From the NCBI GenBank assembly GCA_003254925.1, contig QANZ01021572.1, positions 19,747-83,746 of the forward strand: a DNA stretch of 64,000 nt. Reading direction: 5' to 3'. Both the position numbers and the translations under genes were made by a program. The notes under the pieces are model-generated. The model did no database searches, was not told the origin of the DNA, and saw only the letters and a program-made list of their open reading frames with translations. This DNA is from Chamaecrista fasciculata. Taxonomy: Eukaryota > Streptophyta > Magnoliopsida > Fabales > Fabaceae. Shown here piece by piece: positions 1 through 10,822 of this stretch (position 1 is the stretch's first letter; every line of letters starts with the position of its first letter).

Positions 1-264
1 GTTCTTTTGGAGAAAAGAACTGAAGGCTAGCACCTTGGTGCCCGAAGAAACTGTTCGTGTGGATTACTGGCAGAGGGAGAACGCTGAGAGTGGGCTCCTT
101 GGACACGCCTTGTTCAACCAATCGATTGAAACTCGTGAGGTATACCACTATCTTAAAAGTTTTAAATTCTACTAGCGGATCCGTTCGGGAATTTTAGGAC
201 CTAGCGTGTTTTATTTTAATTTTATATTTGCTTCCGCTGCGTTAGGCGCCTAGAATTCCCAACA
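1..264 (+). mobile_element. Copia-type LTR, 3' part
   Basis: The segment ends in TTCCGCTGCG followed by AGGCGCCTAGAATTCCCAACA. The end CCAACA is the inverse of TGTTGG, the start of the Copia LTR pieces at 63768 (plus) and 61702 (minus). The same 3' end recurs at 59547-59567. Its 5' part lies outside the window. The family (Copia) is inferred from the general look of plant Copia LTR ends. It abuts the Athila/Tat-like protease remnant. Confidence 0.6.
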
Positions 265-430
265 CAAGCCTATGTCCTTAAGTCCGTCCATATTCAAAGA
301 ATCATAGACTGACTTGGGCATAACATTGATAGCTGCTCCTAAGTCCAACAATGCTCCATCAACTACGACTTTTCCTATCATGCAAGGGATGGTGAATGAG
401 CCAGGATCCTTGCGTTTTATACGTATCTTA
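265..430 (-). pseudogene. Aspartic protease fragment, Athila/Tat-type retrotransposon
   Basis: Read on the minus strand this gives KDPGSFTIPCMIGK, then GALLDLGAAINVMP and KSVYDSL. DPGSFTIPC and the catalytic DLGA with INxMP are hallmarks of the retropepsin of plant Athila/Tat Gypsy elements. An in-frame TGA stands a few codons upstream of KDPGSF, and the domain is cut by the Copia LTR at 264, so it cannot be active. It would follow the gag region at 522-2283 in the polyprotein. Confidence 0.7.
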
Positions 431-521
431 GGGTTTCAATGGCTGAAATGGTACGACTTAGTTGAAGTTTCTTTTGAGATGTTTTCTTTTTCTCAACTAA
501 GTCTTTAAATACTTTAGTGTA

Positions 522-1541
522 TCAAGGGACTTTCCTAACCAAATCTAATAAGGGTGGATTGACTTTTAGTTTTCCTAATAAGTCTTCTAGCTCCTTATCC
601 TTCTTATCCTCTAGTTGTTCCTTAGTCATTACATGAGAGCTTGGAAACGGCAGGTCTTCTATCTTGGTTTCTACCTTAGCTTCTACCTTGGTTTCTACCT
701 TAGTTTCTACCTTAGTTTCCAACTTATTCATAATAGGAGTTTCTTCCTTTTCCTTTTTATAGTTAAAACCAAAGAAGAATTGGCCATACCTAGGGTGTTT
801 TTCTATTATAGCCTTAAAGTTTTCTCCACCTTTGATCTCTATGAATATTTCTTCAAGCTCAAGCTCTTCTAGGGTTTGTACTAAGGTCTCTTGAGCATGG
901 TTTTCTATAGGTTCGTTTTCTCTAGCGGTAATAGCATGAACTGCCTTAGAACTACTAGGGGCACTAATGTTGTTTACCTTAACATCGGCTGCTTGAAAAA
1001 AAGCTTGTTCAAGATCGTCGTGTTTCCTTTTCATAACTTCCATTTCCTTAGAAAGAAGATCGATCCTTTGCCCAAATTCATCGAATTTCTTCGAAGTTCA
1101 AGCTTCAGATTCCTCAAACTTTCTAATGAGGAGTTGAGTGTCAGTTTCGGTTGAAGAAAAGTTTTGTCTTTGAGGAGCTGGATTATTAAAGCTTTGGTTT
1201 TGGAAATAATTTCCAGTCCTAAATCTATTATCAAATCTTCTAGGAAATTGACTAGGGCCTTGTTGATACATGGCCGAAACTTCCTCGGGTTGATGGGGAC
1301 ATTCCCTACTTCCATGTTGATATGAATCGCACACGGAGCAAGGTGCGGTCACAAGAGCGACTTTTCTTGGCGAAGAGGCTAATTTGGCATTCATCTCCTT
1401 GACAGCTATAGCTAGACTGTCCATGTCTGATGCCAATTTCTCCATCATCAGGTCTGACTCATTGGTTGCTATTCCCTTGACAGCACGGGTATGTCTTCTT
1501 CGGTTTTCTCGCTTGAGGCGACTTCCTTGATTAGTTCCCAT
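522..1541 (-). pseudogene. Gag C-terminal part with zinc knuckle, Athila/Tat-type
   Basis: The same reading frame holds two open pieces (1541-1098 and 1097-522) separated by a single in-frame stop at 1098-1100. The first piece carries a CCHC zinc knuckle, CSVCDSYQHGSREC (CX2CX4HX4C), which in this family binds the element RNA. The second carries a coiled-coil-like acidic/lysine-rich stretch and a 4-residue repeat (KVET, five to six copies, 12 bp each) near the end, before ELEDLLGKLKVNPPLLDLV. The start at 1541 is only the first Met after a frameshift. The frame differs from that of the upstream gag piece at 1555-2283, so the gene is broken. No complete polymerase follows. Confidence 0.7.
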
Positions 1542-1554
1542 GCGGTCTCAACAT

Positions 1555-2283
1555 CTAATTTATGTGGTCAGCCTCGTCGTCTAGGAGTCCACTACAAAAG
1601 TATTCCACTATTTGCTCCTCAGTGTTCTGGTGATTAGGACACTTTACTAAGAGGTCCTGGTATCTAGTCAGGTACTCGAGTAACGTCTCGTTATCTCGTT
1701 GTTCTATGGCTGAGATTTGCTGTTTAGCGGCGGATGCTTTGGCTTCGAGAAAGTACTTATCGAGAAATGACCTTCTAAGATTTTCCCAAGACAGGTAAGC
1801 TGTCCGTTCATAAGTTCCTAGATGAGTATACCAATCCAACGCCATGCCTTCGAGTGTGAGATGGAATACTTTCCACATCACATCCTCTATGCTTGGTGCT
1901 GGTGGTTTCATGGTTCGACAGTGAAGATATAAATTATTCAAGTGAGTAAAAGGATTTTCATTAGCTAGCCCATGAAACTTAGGTAATCCATTGAAAAGTG
2001 GTCCTTTGATCTCAAAATCCGTTTGGATTTGAGGGAACACATTTCGCCGAACCTCATACTGTTCATTAGTTTGGGATGCTTCTCTTATAGATCGTCTCAG
2101 TCTAGGTTGTCCATTGTCTAGACCTTGATTTTGGCGAACTTCTTTGTGTTCTTGATTATCTAGCCTACGATTATTGCCTGAGTTTTCCATTTGTTCTACA
2201 ATTTTATTCTTTTTTATGGATCTTAGTGTTTTATTCAAATCGGGATCTGGGGGAACTAAAGGCTCTATAGTTTGCCTAGGCAT
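1555..2283 (-). pseudogene. Gag N-terminal and capsid part, Athila/Tat-type
   Basis: A 242-residue open frame starts at MPRQTIEPLVPP. After about residue 90 it shows a retrotransposon gag domain: FKGLPKFHG-like text, ENPFTHLNNLYLHC, then LTLEGMALDWYTHL, WENLRRSFLDKYF and ETLLEYLTRYQDLLVKCP. This order is typical of plant Gypsy gag (PF03732 type) and of Athila/Tat elements. It lies 240 bp downstream of the primer site at 2523-2540 on the same strand, as expected. The frame ends at 1555 and gag sequence goes on in another frame, so a frameshift has broken it. Full-length gag would be roughly twice as long. Confidence 0.8.
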
Positions 2284-2522
2284 ATACTAGAAAGAATAAT
2301 AATTAAAAAAAAAACACTAAACAATATAAAATTAAAAACAAAATTAAAATAGACTCAAACAAATTAAGCAAATAATAAAAGACTTAAAGCAAAAACAAGA
2401 CTATAAATAAATACTCAAAAATCAAAATAATAAAATTCGACTAACTAAAAAAAATAAAGACGCAAAAAAAAAGAAAAAGACTAAAAAATAATTCACAATT
2501 TCTTAGGAACTCAAGCAAGTGT
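2284..2522 (-). other. Untranslated leader of the Athila/Tat-like element
   Basis: A-rich (plus strand), gene-free stretch between the primer site and the gag start. It fits the leader of the minus-strand element. Confidence 0.6.
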
Positions 2523-2540
2523 TCCCCGGCAACGGCGCCA
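2523..2540 (-). other. Primer binding site of Athila/Tat-like element
   Basis: The minus strand reads TGGCGCCGTTGCCGGGGA, the highly conserved sequence found just inside the 5' LTR of plant Athila/Tat elements. It lies 5 bp from the LTR end at 2546, which fixes the element on the minus strand. Confidence 0.85.
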
Positions 2541-2545
2541 AAACT

Positions 2546-3895
2546 TGACCGGACACCCTTCTTAAGGTGTCAAGCGAGTCAAATTTAATTATACTCGAGC
2601 CTCGCAAGTATAACTATATTTATTAGAATATAGTATAGATGCGCACCCAATGTCAAACTCTCGCGGAACTCAATGTGATGAGGCTAAGAGAATTGTGACG
2701 AAGGTTATAACTTCTATTCTTGAGGGTTGTCACGATTTAATAAGATCTTAATGAGTCAAAACAATACTTGAGAGAAAACCCTAGATATAGACTATCATAG
2801 TTCGTTCATCATAAAGGTTAGATAATGAATATGCATTTACTTTTCTATGTTAGAACATGTATTTAAACTATAAACACAATCAATCAAACAATAGAGAGGA
2901 TACTAGATTAGGATAGGTAACTCATCCATGACTGGATTCATGAGCTATTTGCCAAAGCTCTTCGGGACAATCTTTATTATTGTCACATCGGAACAATAAA
3001 CAAACTTGTATATCAATAGCAATCCTAATTATGCAAACAAGATATTGTAAACCACTCTTTAGCAAACCCTAAAGAGCTACTTCATTAATCGTGAGAGAGA
3101 CAAACTCCGGGAATGTCAAGGTCCCATTACTTTAACGAAATATAATCTACGACTTATATATAACAAACTTTAACAATTACACTTGAAAGAGTTAGTCATA
3201 CCTCATAAACGCAACATCAACATCTGGACTTTATAATGAAAACATGGTGAACTCAGGTCACATCCTTGAGGCATTCCTCAAGTATCTACCTAATTAGTTA
3301 CTCATACTCTAAGATGAGAACTTTTCTATTCTAAAGAGAGAATTGGAGTTTTCTTCGTAAATTTGGTGCCTTGAGCGTAGAATGACGACCTTTATTTTTA
3401 GTGTTGAGTAGTGTGCTTGATCCGCAAGTCAAGGGAAGATTTTCGCCTCTGGGCCGTGGGCTGCGCCAACGGCCCAATACGAAGGCACAGCGAAATATCT
3501 GCAATATTTCGATTATATCTTTGTATCTTGAATCGTAGCCGTGCAAAACATACTCTACTGCTTCGGAATATTCTGAGCCGCGAGATTTCCCTCTTTGAGC
3601 CGTTGGCTCAAAGTGACGGCGCAAACTCAAACTCCTCTGAAGCTTATTTGCTGACGTCATATTCTGGAATATTCCTGCGCCGTGTGAATTACTGAATTTG
3701 GGACGGCGGCCCACGTGGCAGCAGAAGGATTTCTTGTGCTCAACATAATCTTCTGGAATATTCTGATATTTCCCTCTTGGTTCGGCCCTGTTTGGATATC
3801 TGAAACACTAAATAAACCATTAAGTAGCACCTATTTATAAAGTATAATAACTAAACGCTAATTAACTTATTTTATCCACTTTATTCCACCATACC
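2546..3895 (-). mobile_element. 5' LTR of Athila/Tat-like element
   Basis: The LTR ends (minus strand) in GGGTGTCCGGTCA directly before the primer site. It is recognisably the same family as the solo LTR at 61703-62808, which is in the opposite orientation. Shared blocks include the stretch around 2560-2720, the region at 3220-3330, and the far end around 3790-3895 (AGTAGCACCTATTTATAAAG against its inverse at 61757-61785). The outer boundary is approximate, because I found no clear TG start or target duplication. Short open frames inside it (for example 3331-3714) have no family resemblance and are ignored. Confidence 0.7.
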
Positions 3896-4393
3896 TTAGT
3901 GTTGCCCTTAGTATATTAATTGGTCTAATTTTAATATATTATTATTATAAACATACCAAAAGAAGACCAAATAACTTGTTCACTTTTGGGCTGATCACTA
4001 CGACAACTTTTTTAGATAACGAGATCGTTAAACAACTACGACAACTTTATTAAATAACAATATCAATAAACAATTATGAAAACTTTGTTAAATAACGACA
4101 TCATTAAACAAGTACGACAACTTTATTAAATAACGACATAAGTAAACAACTATAAAAACTTTATAAAACAACGACATTAGCCTATTTGATTGTACTATTT
4201 TAAATACTATATCGTTAATATACCACAAAATTTATTGACTATTATCATTATGAGCTTTAATTATAGTTTTAAATTCTTTATTAAATTTGCTATATATATA
4301 TATCAATATATTTAATTTGAATGGTTTAGTTATTAACATACATATAGGACCAAAATGGTCATTTGACCCAATCTTAATGATAAATGATATATT
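3896..4393 (+). repeat. Unit 0: truncated copy of the large repeat unit
   Basis: After about 100 bp of unassigned AT-rich DNA, the copy starts abruptly inside the 38-bp array at 3997. It continues through the typical post-array block (CCACAAAATTTATTGACTAT, a TA microsatellite, then CAATATATTTAATTTGAA) up to GATAAATGATATATTG. In full units the bromodomain fragment follows at this point; here an LTR fragment follows instead. Confidence 0.65.
3997..4180 (+). repeat. 38-bp tandem array, copy 1
   Basis: About five monomers of the type AACTACGACAACTTTATTAA / ATAACGACATCAGTAAAC, ending at ACGACATTAGCC as all other arrays do. It begins at the broken left edge of unit 0. Confidence 0.8.
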
Positions 4394-4732
4394 GACATAC
4401 ATACTTGGATACTTTCACTAAAAGAGACCAAGTTCAAATCCCACATGCTCCACTTCCTCCTTTCCCTTTCTGTCTCATTTTTCTATTTTTTAATTATTTC
4501 GTTTTTTTTTTATTATTTTTCATTTTTATTTATTTTCTGTATTTTATTAAATGAAATTCTCCTTTCATTTTAGGCCTTTTCTTTTGGAATTTTTACTTAT
4601 TTGAAATTAAGACTTTGAAAACATAAAATTCTTATTTTATTTTCAAATGCCCCAAAGGTTTATTTATTTACAAAAGTGGCCAAAAACTTTTATTTATTTA
4701 CAAAAAGACCAGGACAAAATACGGTATTCACA
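4394..4732 (-). mobile_element. LTR fragment, start TGTGAATACCG (minus)
   Basis: On the minus strand the piece starts TGTGAATACCGTATTTTG, a typical plant Gypsy LTR start. Its inner part (4500-4690) is closely related to 51975-52241, including AGGCCTTTTCTTTTGGAA and AAATTAAGACTTTGAAAAC. It replaces the bromodomain block of the unit. The inner end is not resolved. Confidence 0.5.
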
Positions 4733-5214
4733 CCAACCATCCGAGCCCTTATCCGGTCAATGACCGGTCCAAGTTTTAAAACTATGGGTATTACTATTTT
4801 AACCAAACCCACTTTTAATGTAATATTTGACCTCGTTTGCTAACGACTCCAAATGGACAGGAAAAAAGTTCGTCAAGAGTATCTCGTAACTCTAATTTTG
4901 TCGCATTCATAGTTGAAATGAGAAAGATATATGATGAGCTTCATTAAACAAGCAACTTGCTTTTGAACTCAATTACATGTTCGATTTGACCTTCTTTGTC
5001 AACGGTCCCAATCAAAATAAAAAAGAAAAAAATATGTAAAGAGTAATACGTAGCTCTGATTTCATTGTATTCAAACTAGCAGTTCAAATCCATTAAAGTG
5101 TCCTCTTAGACCCAAATCATTCATGGTCATGTGTTCCAACAATCTTTTATAATATGTTACATAGCTGTAACAAGGCATATGTATAAGTAGATAGTATAAA
5201 TATGACCATGTTAA

Positions 5215-5421
5215 TCACAAAAAGGAAACACCTAAATAGACATCAAGACTTTCTGCAAAAAAGTAGAGAGCAATGTTTTCTTCAATGACATGATTTTCCA
5301 CAAATTGTGATGGCCACATCTTCATGCAAGGTAGTTCGACCAGCGTAATCATCTCAGGAACCTTGTCCACCACTTCAAGAACTTTATTCGATGCACAACT
5401 TGATAAGTGTGCTTGAACCAT
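5215..5421 (-). pseudogene. AIPP2-like SPOC-type domain fragment, unit 1
   Basis: The minus strand encodes VQAHLSSCASNKVLEVVDK, then MITLVELPCMKMWPSQF and EENIALYFFAESLD. This resembles the C-terminal SPOC-like domain of plant AIPP2/PAIPP2-type PHD-finger proteins (pattern: QAHLS-CAS-KVLEVV-K-P ... WP-QF ... EDNIALYFFA). These are nuclear proteins that read histone H3 tails and act in transcriptional repression. Only about 60 residues remain, and neither the PHD finger nor a full domain is present. The segment that should precede it (GQFFILSHHGLANYC, kept in unit 2) is deleted. Identification is from memory of the family pattern and needs a profile search. Confidence 0.65.
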
Positions 5422-5430
5422 TAGAGACTT

Positions 5431-5718
5431 CTAAAATGTGAGAAATATCAAAATGCTTGATGATTTTATGTAAAAAAAAAGCCTTAATAGGTAGGAGAAT
5501 ATGAGAGAAGAGGAGTAATACAACCATATATCATTAGCCCTTGGAATGACACATTTCAAAGAAAGAATTTCTGATTCATATGGGATCAAGTTTTTCCTAG
5601 AAGAAACTTCACTCCTAACAATATCAGTGCATAAGTTGTGTTTTTCCATAGGTGTAACAACTTCCTTGGGGATCTCATCTTTACGGATTGATCTTCTCTT
5701 CGATCTCTTCATCTGCAC
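5431..5718 (-). pseudogene. Upstream exon-like fragment of the AIPP2-like gene, unit 1
   Basis: Open frame with KDEIPKEVVTPMEKHNLCTD, IVRSEVSSRKNLIPYESEIL and CVIPRAN. The same peptide recurs in units 3, 4 and 8 just upstream (minus sense) of the SPOC-like fragment, so it is probably an upstream exon of the same source gene. The last part of the frame (YYSSSLIFSYLLRL...) is likely intron or junk read through. No known domain was recognised. Confidence 0.5.
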
Positions 5719-5850
5719 AATGTAGGTAGGTCTTTGTGAGATTTGGAAGCTTCTTTTTATTCATGTCATTTGATGGTCTTTAAGTTAAATTATTTTCCCA
5801 CTACTTTAATTTGCTATAAGAATAATATAGAATGAAACATTGATAGATAC

Positions 5851-5970
5851 CTTTGGTATACCATTAATTTGATAAAAGAACTATCAAAAAGCTTTTTCCT
5901 TGGAGCATTTTGAACCTCTTGATCTTCTTCTTCCTTTTAGGCTTTATGAAACTCCATGACCTCTCTAATA
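5851..5970 (-). pseudogene. E block (exon-like), unit 1
   Basis: The minus strand gives EVMEFHKA, then a stop, then KEEEDQEVQNAPRKKL-like text ending in a splice-donor-like CCAAAG|GTATCT. It is one of about a dozen copies of a ~40-residue exon-like segment found before each 38-bp array. Confidence 0.45.
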
Positions 5971-6050
5971 AAGAGATAAAAGCTAACTTGTTATATCATA
6001 AGCATAATACACACATATATAAGTGGATAATTTTAGGACGAGACTATTAA

Positions 6051-6268
6051 ACTACGACATATAAAACATCGACATCAGCCAATAACTATGGCAACTGTAT
6101 TAGATAATGAGATCGTTAAACAACTACGACAACTTTATTAAATAACAATATAAATAAACAATTACGACAATTTTATTAAATAACGCCATCTTTAAACAAC
6201 TACGACAACTTTATTAAATAATGACATCAATAAACAACTACGATAACTTTATTAAACAACGACATTAG
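6051..6268 (+). repeat. 38-bp tandem array, copy 2
   Basis: Five to six monomers of the ACTACGACAACTTTATTAAA type, ending ACGACATTAGCC. It is followed by the sequence that elsewhere follows second arrays. Confidence 0.8.
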
Positions 6269-6903
6269 CCTTTTTAATTGTTATATTTTTAATACTATAC
6301 ATATTTTTTGTTTTTGTTTTACTAATTTTAATTCAAGAAGCTTTTTTTTTTGTCCAGTTTGAACCGTCAGCATACAAAGTCAAATAATACTCTTAAAGTT
6401 GATATTACCAAATATTGGAAACTCGGAACGAACCGACTAGTTCAGACTGGAACTCAGTGAACCGACAAGTAGTTTGATCCGATTATGCCTTCTGGACAAG
6501 ATTGCAAGAGACCTGCTAAATATCCGGGTTGACTTGTCGGGTTTGATGAAAACCGTTGAACCACAACTCGTTTGATCCATAGATGAAAAACTCGGACCGG
6601 ACCGTCTGGGTTGAATTGGGAATCGTCGACTCAAATACCAAGCTAGTCCAGTTGTCTTATTTGGACCAAGATGAAGTAGACCCGGTGAAAAACCGATTTG
6701 ACTCGACAGTTTTTAAAAGAAAGAGTAGATGCGAGAGAGGCGTGATGGATTTGGGATAAAAGAATGGATAGATGTGAGAGGGGCGATAGAGTGAAGATGG
6801 CAAAAATGGTAGAGGCGACTGTAGAAAAGTGAGAGAGAGTGAAATTAGGTTTAGGGTTTGAAAGATGTTTTAAATAATATTATATCTAGCATTTTTAATT
6901 AAA

Positions 6904-7295
6904 GGGTAAATTCCACTTTGGTACCCTGTTTTATAGACCAATTCCACTTTGGTACCCTGTTCTTTCAAAAGTGACACTTTGGTACCCTGTTCTTTCAAAA
7001 ATGTCATTTTGGTACCCCTGTTCTTTCAGAAGTGACATTTTGGTACTCTGTTCTTTAGACCAAGTGACACTTTGGTACCCTAAAAAGGATAGAATAGGGT
7101 AACAAATAGTGAAAGAACAGGGTACCAAAGTGTCACTTGGTCCATAGAACAAGGTACCAAAATGTCACTTTTGAAAGAACAGGGTACCAAAATGATATTT
7201 TTGAAAAAACAGGGTACCAAAGTGTCACTTTTGAAAGAACAGGGTACCAAAGTGGAATTGGTCCATAGAACAGGGTACTAAAGTAGAATCTACCC
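6904..7295. mobile_element. Fold-back MITE with GGTACC-rich arms
   Basis: Flanked by a perfect 9-bp direct repeat TTAATTAAA (6895-6903 and 7296-7304). The ends are inverted repeats: GGGTAAATTCCACTTTGGTA on the left and the complement GGGTAGATTCTACTTTAGTA on the right. Each arm is built of several ~30-bp repeats containing GGTACCCTGTTCTTTC, so the whole 392 bp folds into a long hairpin. The 9-bp duplication suggests a MULE-mobilised element. It holds no real coding capacity; the open frame at 6931-7152 only reads the repeats. Confidence 0.85.
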
Positions 7296-8220
7296 TTAAT
7301 TAAATAATAATTTTTATGATAAAATCATATCTTCATTAACTGCTAGAAGCTATCTTCAAACAATAGTAATTCTTTTTATTATTATTGATATTTGATTGAT
7401 TAAATATTTAAGAGTTTTCAAACTAAAATATTACAATAAAGATAATATTAAAACTTTAGTTTTTCAATATTCATTTATATATTTACATATTTCAATTATT
7501 TTGTTATTTCTTTGACATTTAAGTACTTTTATTGCAAATTATATATCATTAAAATTTATAACTTAAATAATAATTTAAAATTTAAATTTAAATTTTATAC
7601 TATTATTTGATTATTATATATATATATTTAATATCTTTAAAACTGTAAAATCGGGTCATTGGTTTAAAAGATTGACCCGGTGATCCGACGGTTGAACCAA
7701 TGACCCGACCACCCAAACCTTTATCTGAGTCACTAACCGGTTCGAGTTTTCAAACTATGGATTGATCCCCTTTTTTTGTGGATTGGGACAAATCTAAATA
7801 GATTCAACACATATAAGAGATGATTTGAGCAAATCAACACAAATCAGAGTAGATCAATGCATATTCAACACAATTCAGAGAAGATTGATTAGCCAAGAAC
7901 GTAAACAACACGGAAAGACGGTGGCACGATGAAAATAAAACTATAAGCCTCACTTGTAAATTAGACTCAAGAGAGATGAGAGGCCAAACCATGTGAGAGA
8001 CTCAAGATTGAGGGACCGACCACTTGGTGAGACCATGAGAGATTAAGTGAGAAAATGAAAGAACCAAGAGATGAAAAGACAATGAGAGAGGCGGAATGAA
8101 AATGAAGAGGCGGCCAAACAAAAAGAGAAAGAGGCAACAGTGAGAGAGAGTTTGGGTAAGATTTGAAGTTAGGTTTAGGTTAGAGTTTAATTTGACTCAT
8201 AATATTATTTTATTTTACAT

Positions 8221-8671
8221 TTAAAAAATAATTTGATGTGTTGACAGTTTTGGGTGAAGTTAAGTTGTTTGTCTGAGTGAGTTTAGTTGCAAGTCAATTG
8301 TTTTTCTCTTTATTGGTCTTTGGTCTTGTTATGAAGAACTTAAGTACTCAGTTAATAAAATAAGTGGCCAGTGAAATAAGTTGATGTGTTGACAGTTTTG
8401 GGTGAACTTAGGTGAAGTTGAGAAGGCCAATCACACACACACACACACAAACTTGGAATTTGATTTGAAATTACCTTATGCTTAATTTGTTTGACTGTTA
8501 TTAGAAAAGTAAAGGAATGTGCTGATGAACAGTCTTGTATTCGATTTGATGTTGCTTGGGTTGTCGCTATGAGTGTTCTTGTGTTGTGTTTCATCTTTCT
8601 TCGTATTCTTTTTGTTTTTTTTCTTTGTTTGGAGCTTTCCTCGAGGACGAGCAAAAGTTCAAGTTTGCGGG
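8221..8671 (+). mobile_element. 3' internal remnant of a Tat-lineage retrotransposon with PPT
   Basis: It ends with TTCCTCGAGGACGAGCAAAA, then GTTCAAGTTTGCGGG directly before TGTGATAAC. CCTCGAGGACGAGCAA followed by a purine tract is the classic end of plant Tat/Retand/Ogre-like Gypsy elements before the 3' LTR. No pol domain is left. It contains a (CA)n microsatellite at about 8430-8450. The left edge is uncertain. Confidence 0.65.
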
Positions 8672-10146
8672 TGTGATAACTCTAATAATTTAGAGTTATT
8701 TGGTCATAATCTTGGGTCATTTCAGGGCTTTTATCCATATTTTATTTGTTAATGAAGCTTAATTAGTGAGTATTTAGCGTTTTATTAGTTATAGATGTTT
8801 AATTTTTAGTTTTAAGTTTTAGTTTGTTTAGTTTGGTTTATTTTCGTTTTATGTTGTTCAAGTTAACCAACAATTTCGGGCACTAAATTTATTGAGTTTT
8901 TAATGTTTCAGGACCTTGAATCGAAGCTTAAAATGTCTAGAACATGTTGAGAGGTCCGCGATTCTTAGTATGAAGCGATTTGGAGCCCAAACGAAGATTT
9001 TAGTGTTGCTGAGTTATACTGCTTGCCTAGGCGTCCATTTGAGCGCCTAGGCGCCCTGCCCTATGCCAGCTAGGATTAATGAAGCTAGCTCTCTTAGGCG
9101 AGGTGCGTCTCGCCTAGGCGAGTCGCGGATAGTGGATTCGCGTTTTTAGGGCTGATTCACGTCATTTTGAAAGGAGAACTAAATGAGACATAGGAGAACA
9201 ACCCTAGAACTCAAGGGAGGTGCGAAATTGCTTGGGGAGCTTGGATTCTCACTTGGAAGCATAAATTTTGTTGGATTTGGGTGGAGAAAGTGAAGATTGG
9301 GGGTTTCACTCTTAGGGTTCCTCCTCTTTTCTTCTCTTTTCTTCTTTGAATCACTATGAATGTTGATTTCGTTTTTGTGAGAATGTTAGGCTAGTTTTCA
9401 TATTCTCTAGAATTAGAACTTCTTAGCAATGTAGATTAACTAATTGTTTACTTTGATTATGGATGTTTTTGATGTTAAAGTTCAATTAATGAGTATTATG
9501 TTTTCTCCTTCTTTGTGTGGCCACCAATTTTGGGGATTCTTATGAATTGCTTTGATTTTATGCTTGAAAGAGATTAATTGAAACTACGTCTTGCATTGAT
9601 TGCCTCTAGATTTTATTTTCTAATGGAATGTGTTAATAGGATAGAGATATACCTATTAGCCTAGGGGAACCCAGTTGAACTTGAACTTAATGCATTGAGA
9701 TAGTTAGTTCACCATAGAAATATAAGTGAGTTAATTAAATTCAATAGGCTTATAATTGACTGAAAGGTAATTATAGGTGATTACGAGTTCATGGTTAGCT
9801 TTGCCATTATCATTAAGTCCATAATCAAAGTAGTTAGTTAGTTAACTGAAAATGCTAAGTAGGGACAATCCTAGCGAAGTCTTTTACACTTGATATCTAG
9901 GAAGTTTTTCTATTTTCAGTTTGGTATCCATTTATTGCATTTCAACTTTATTTAGTTTTTAATCATTTATCGGTATTTGTTGCTTAGATTAAATGAACCG
10001 CTATAGTCTATTTTTAGAGTGAATTCACAAGTAATTTCTCGGTGGGACGATACCTGGTGCTCAAGCTTATATATTACTTCGGTAGTGTACGCTTGCACTT
10101 GGTTTTTATAAATTTAAAACTTTCTTTAAAAAGAAATAACCCAACA
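8672..10146 (+). mobile_element. 3' LTR of Tat-lineage Gypsy element
   Basis: Starts TGTGATAACTC right after the polypurine tract and ends GAAATAACCCAACA. It is 1,475 bp long and has no coding frame worth noting. The right flank (GTCATGTGTTGCAACAATC) is unit 2 sequence. Nearly the same flank recurs at 10345, so a short unit segment is duplicated beside the insertion. Confidence 0.7.
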
Positions 10147-10450
10147 GTCATGTGTTGCAACAATCTTTTATAATATGTTACATAGCATTAACAAGGCATA
10201 TGTATAAGTAGATTGTACAAATATGACCATGTTAATCACAAAAAGGAAACACCTAAATAGACCTATCAAGACTTTCTGCAAAAAAGTAGAGTGCAATGTT
10301 TTCTTCCATGACATGATTTTCCCCTCAGACCCAGATCATTCATGGTCATGTGTTGCAACAATCTTTTATAATATGTTACATAACATTAACAAGGCATATT
10401 TATAAGTAGATAGTACCAATATGACCATGTTAATCACAAAAAGGAAACAC

Positions 10451-10822
10451 CTAAATAGCCCTATCAAGACTTTCAGCAAAAAAGTAGAGAGCAATGTTTT
10501 CTTCCGTGACATGATTTTCCACAAATTGTGATGGCCACATCATCATGCGAGGCAGTTCATCCAGCGTAATCATCTCAGGAGGCTTGTCCACCACTTCAAG
10601 AACTTCATTTGATGCACAACTTGATAAGTGTGCCAGAACCCCAACACAATAATTTGCAAGCCCGTGGTGGCTGAGAATAAAGAATTGTCCTCTGCAAGAA
10701 ACATTAGACACTTCTAAAATGTGAGAAATATCAAAATGGTAGATGATTTTATGAAAAAAAAAAAGGAAGAAGAAGGCCTTAATAGGTAGGAGAAAATGAG
10801 AGGAGAGGAGTAATACAGCCAT
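10451..10822 (-). pseudogene. AIPP2-like SPOC-type domain fragment, unit 2 (long form)
   Basis: This copy keeps a longer open reading than units 1, 3, 4 and 8: RGQFFILSHHGLANYC leads directly into AHLSSCASNEVLEVVDK, then PSQFVENHVTEENIALYFF and AESLDRAI. The W/RGxF...LxxYCxG segment followed by QAHLSSCAS is how the SPOC-like domain of AIPP2-type proteins begins, which strengthens the assignment. About 85 residues are domain; the N-terminal part of the frame is intron-like. The upstream exon (10840-10900) is partly rearranged. It is a fragment, unlikely to make a functional protein. Confidence 0.7.

Larger units (their letters stand above)
4738..8220 (+). repeat. Unit 1 of the large repeat (deleted and diverged)
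   Basis: Order: upstream block (CCGGTCAATGACCGGTCC...), AIPP2-like fragments, E block, one 38-bp array, then directly the TTTTGTTTTTGTTTTACTA region that in other units follows the second array. The first array, bromodomain fragments and tail are thus missing. A fold-back MITE sits at 6904-7295. The part from 7740 (TTTTTTGTGGATTGGGACAA...) matches the segment at 37733-38105 of unit 5. The remaining DNA at 6300-8220 is AT-rich with no gene. Confidence 0.7.

Noticed and set aside
3331..3714. 127-residue minus frame and 94-residue plus frame
   Set aside because: Both lie within the LTR, overlap each other and lack any recognisable family.
3997..4180. CRISPR-like array
   Set aside because: The 38-bp repeats are head-to-tail without unique spacers, and the DNA is plant nuclear.
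8672..10146. Helitron origin for the whole repeat unit
   Set aside because: I found no consistent TC start or hairpin plus CTRR end at unit borders, and the units pass directly into one another.
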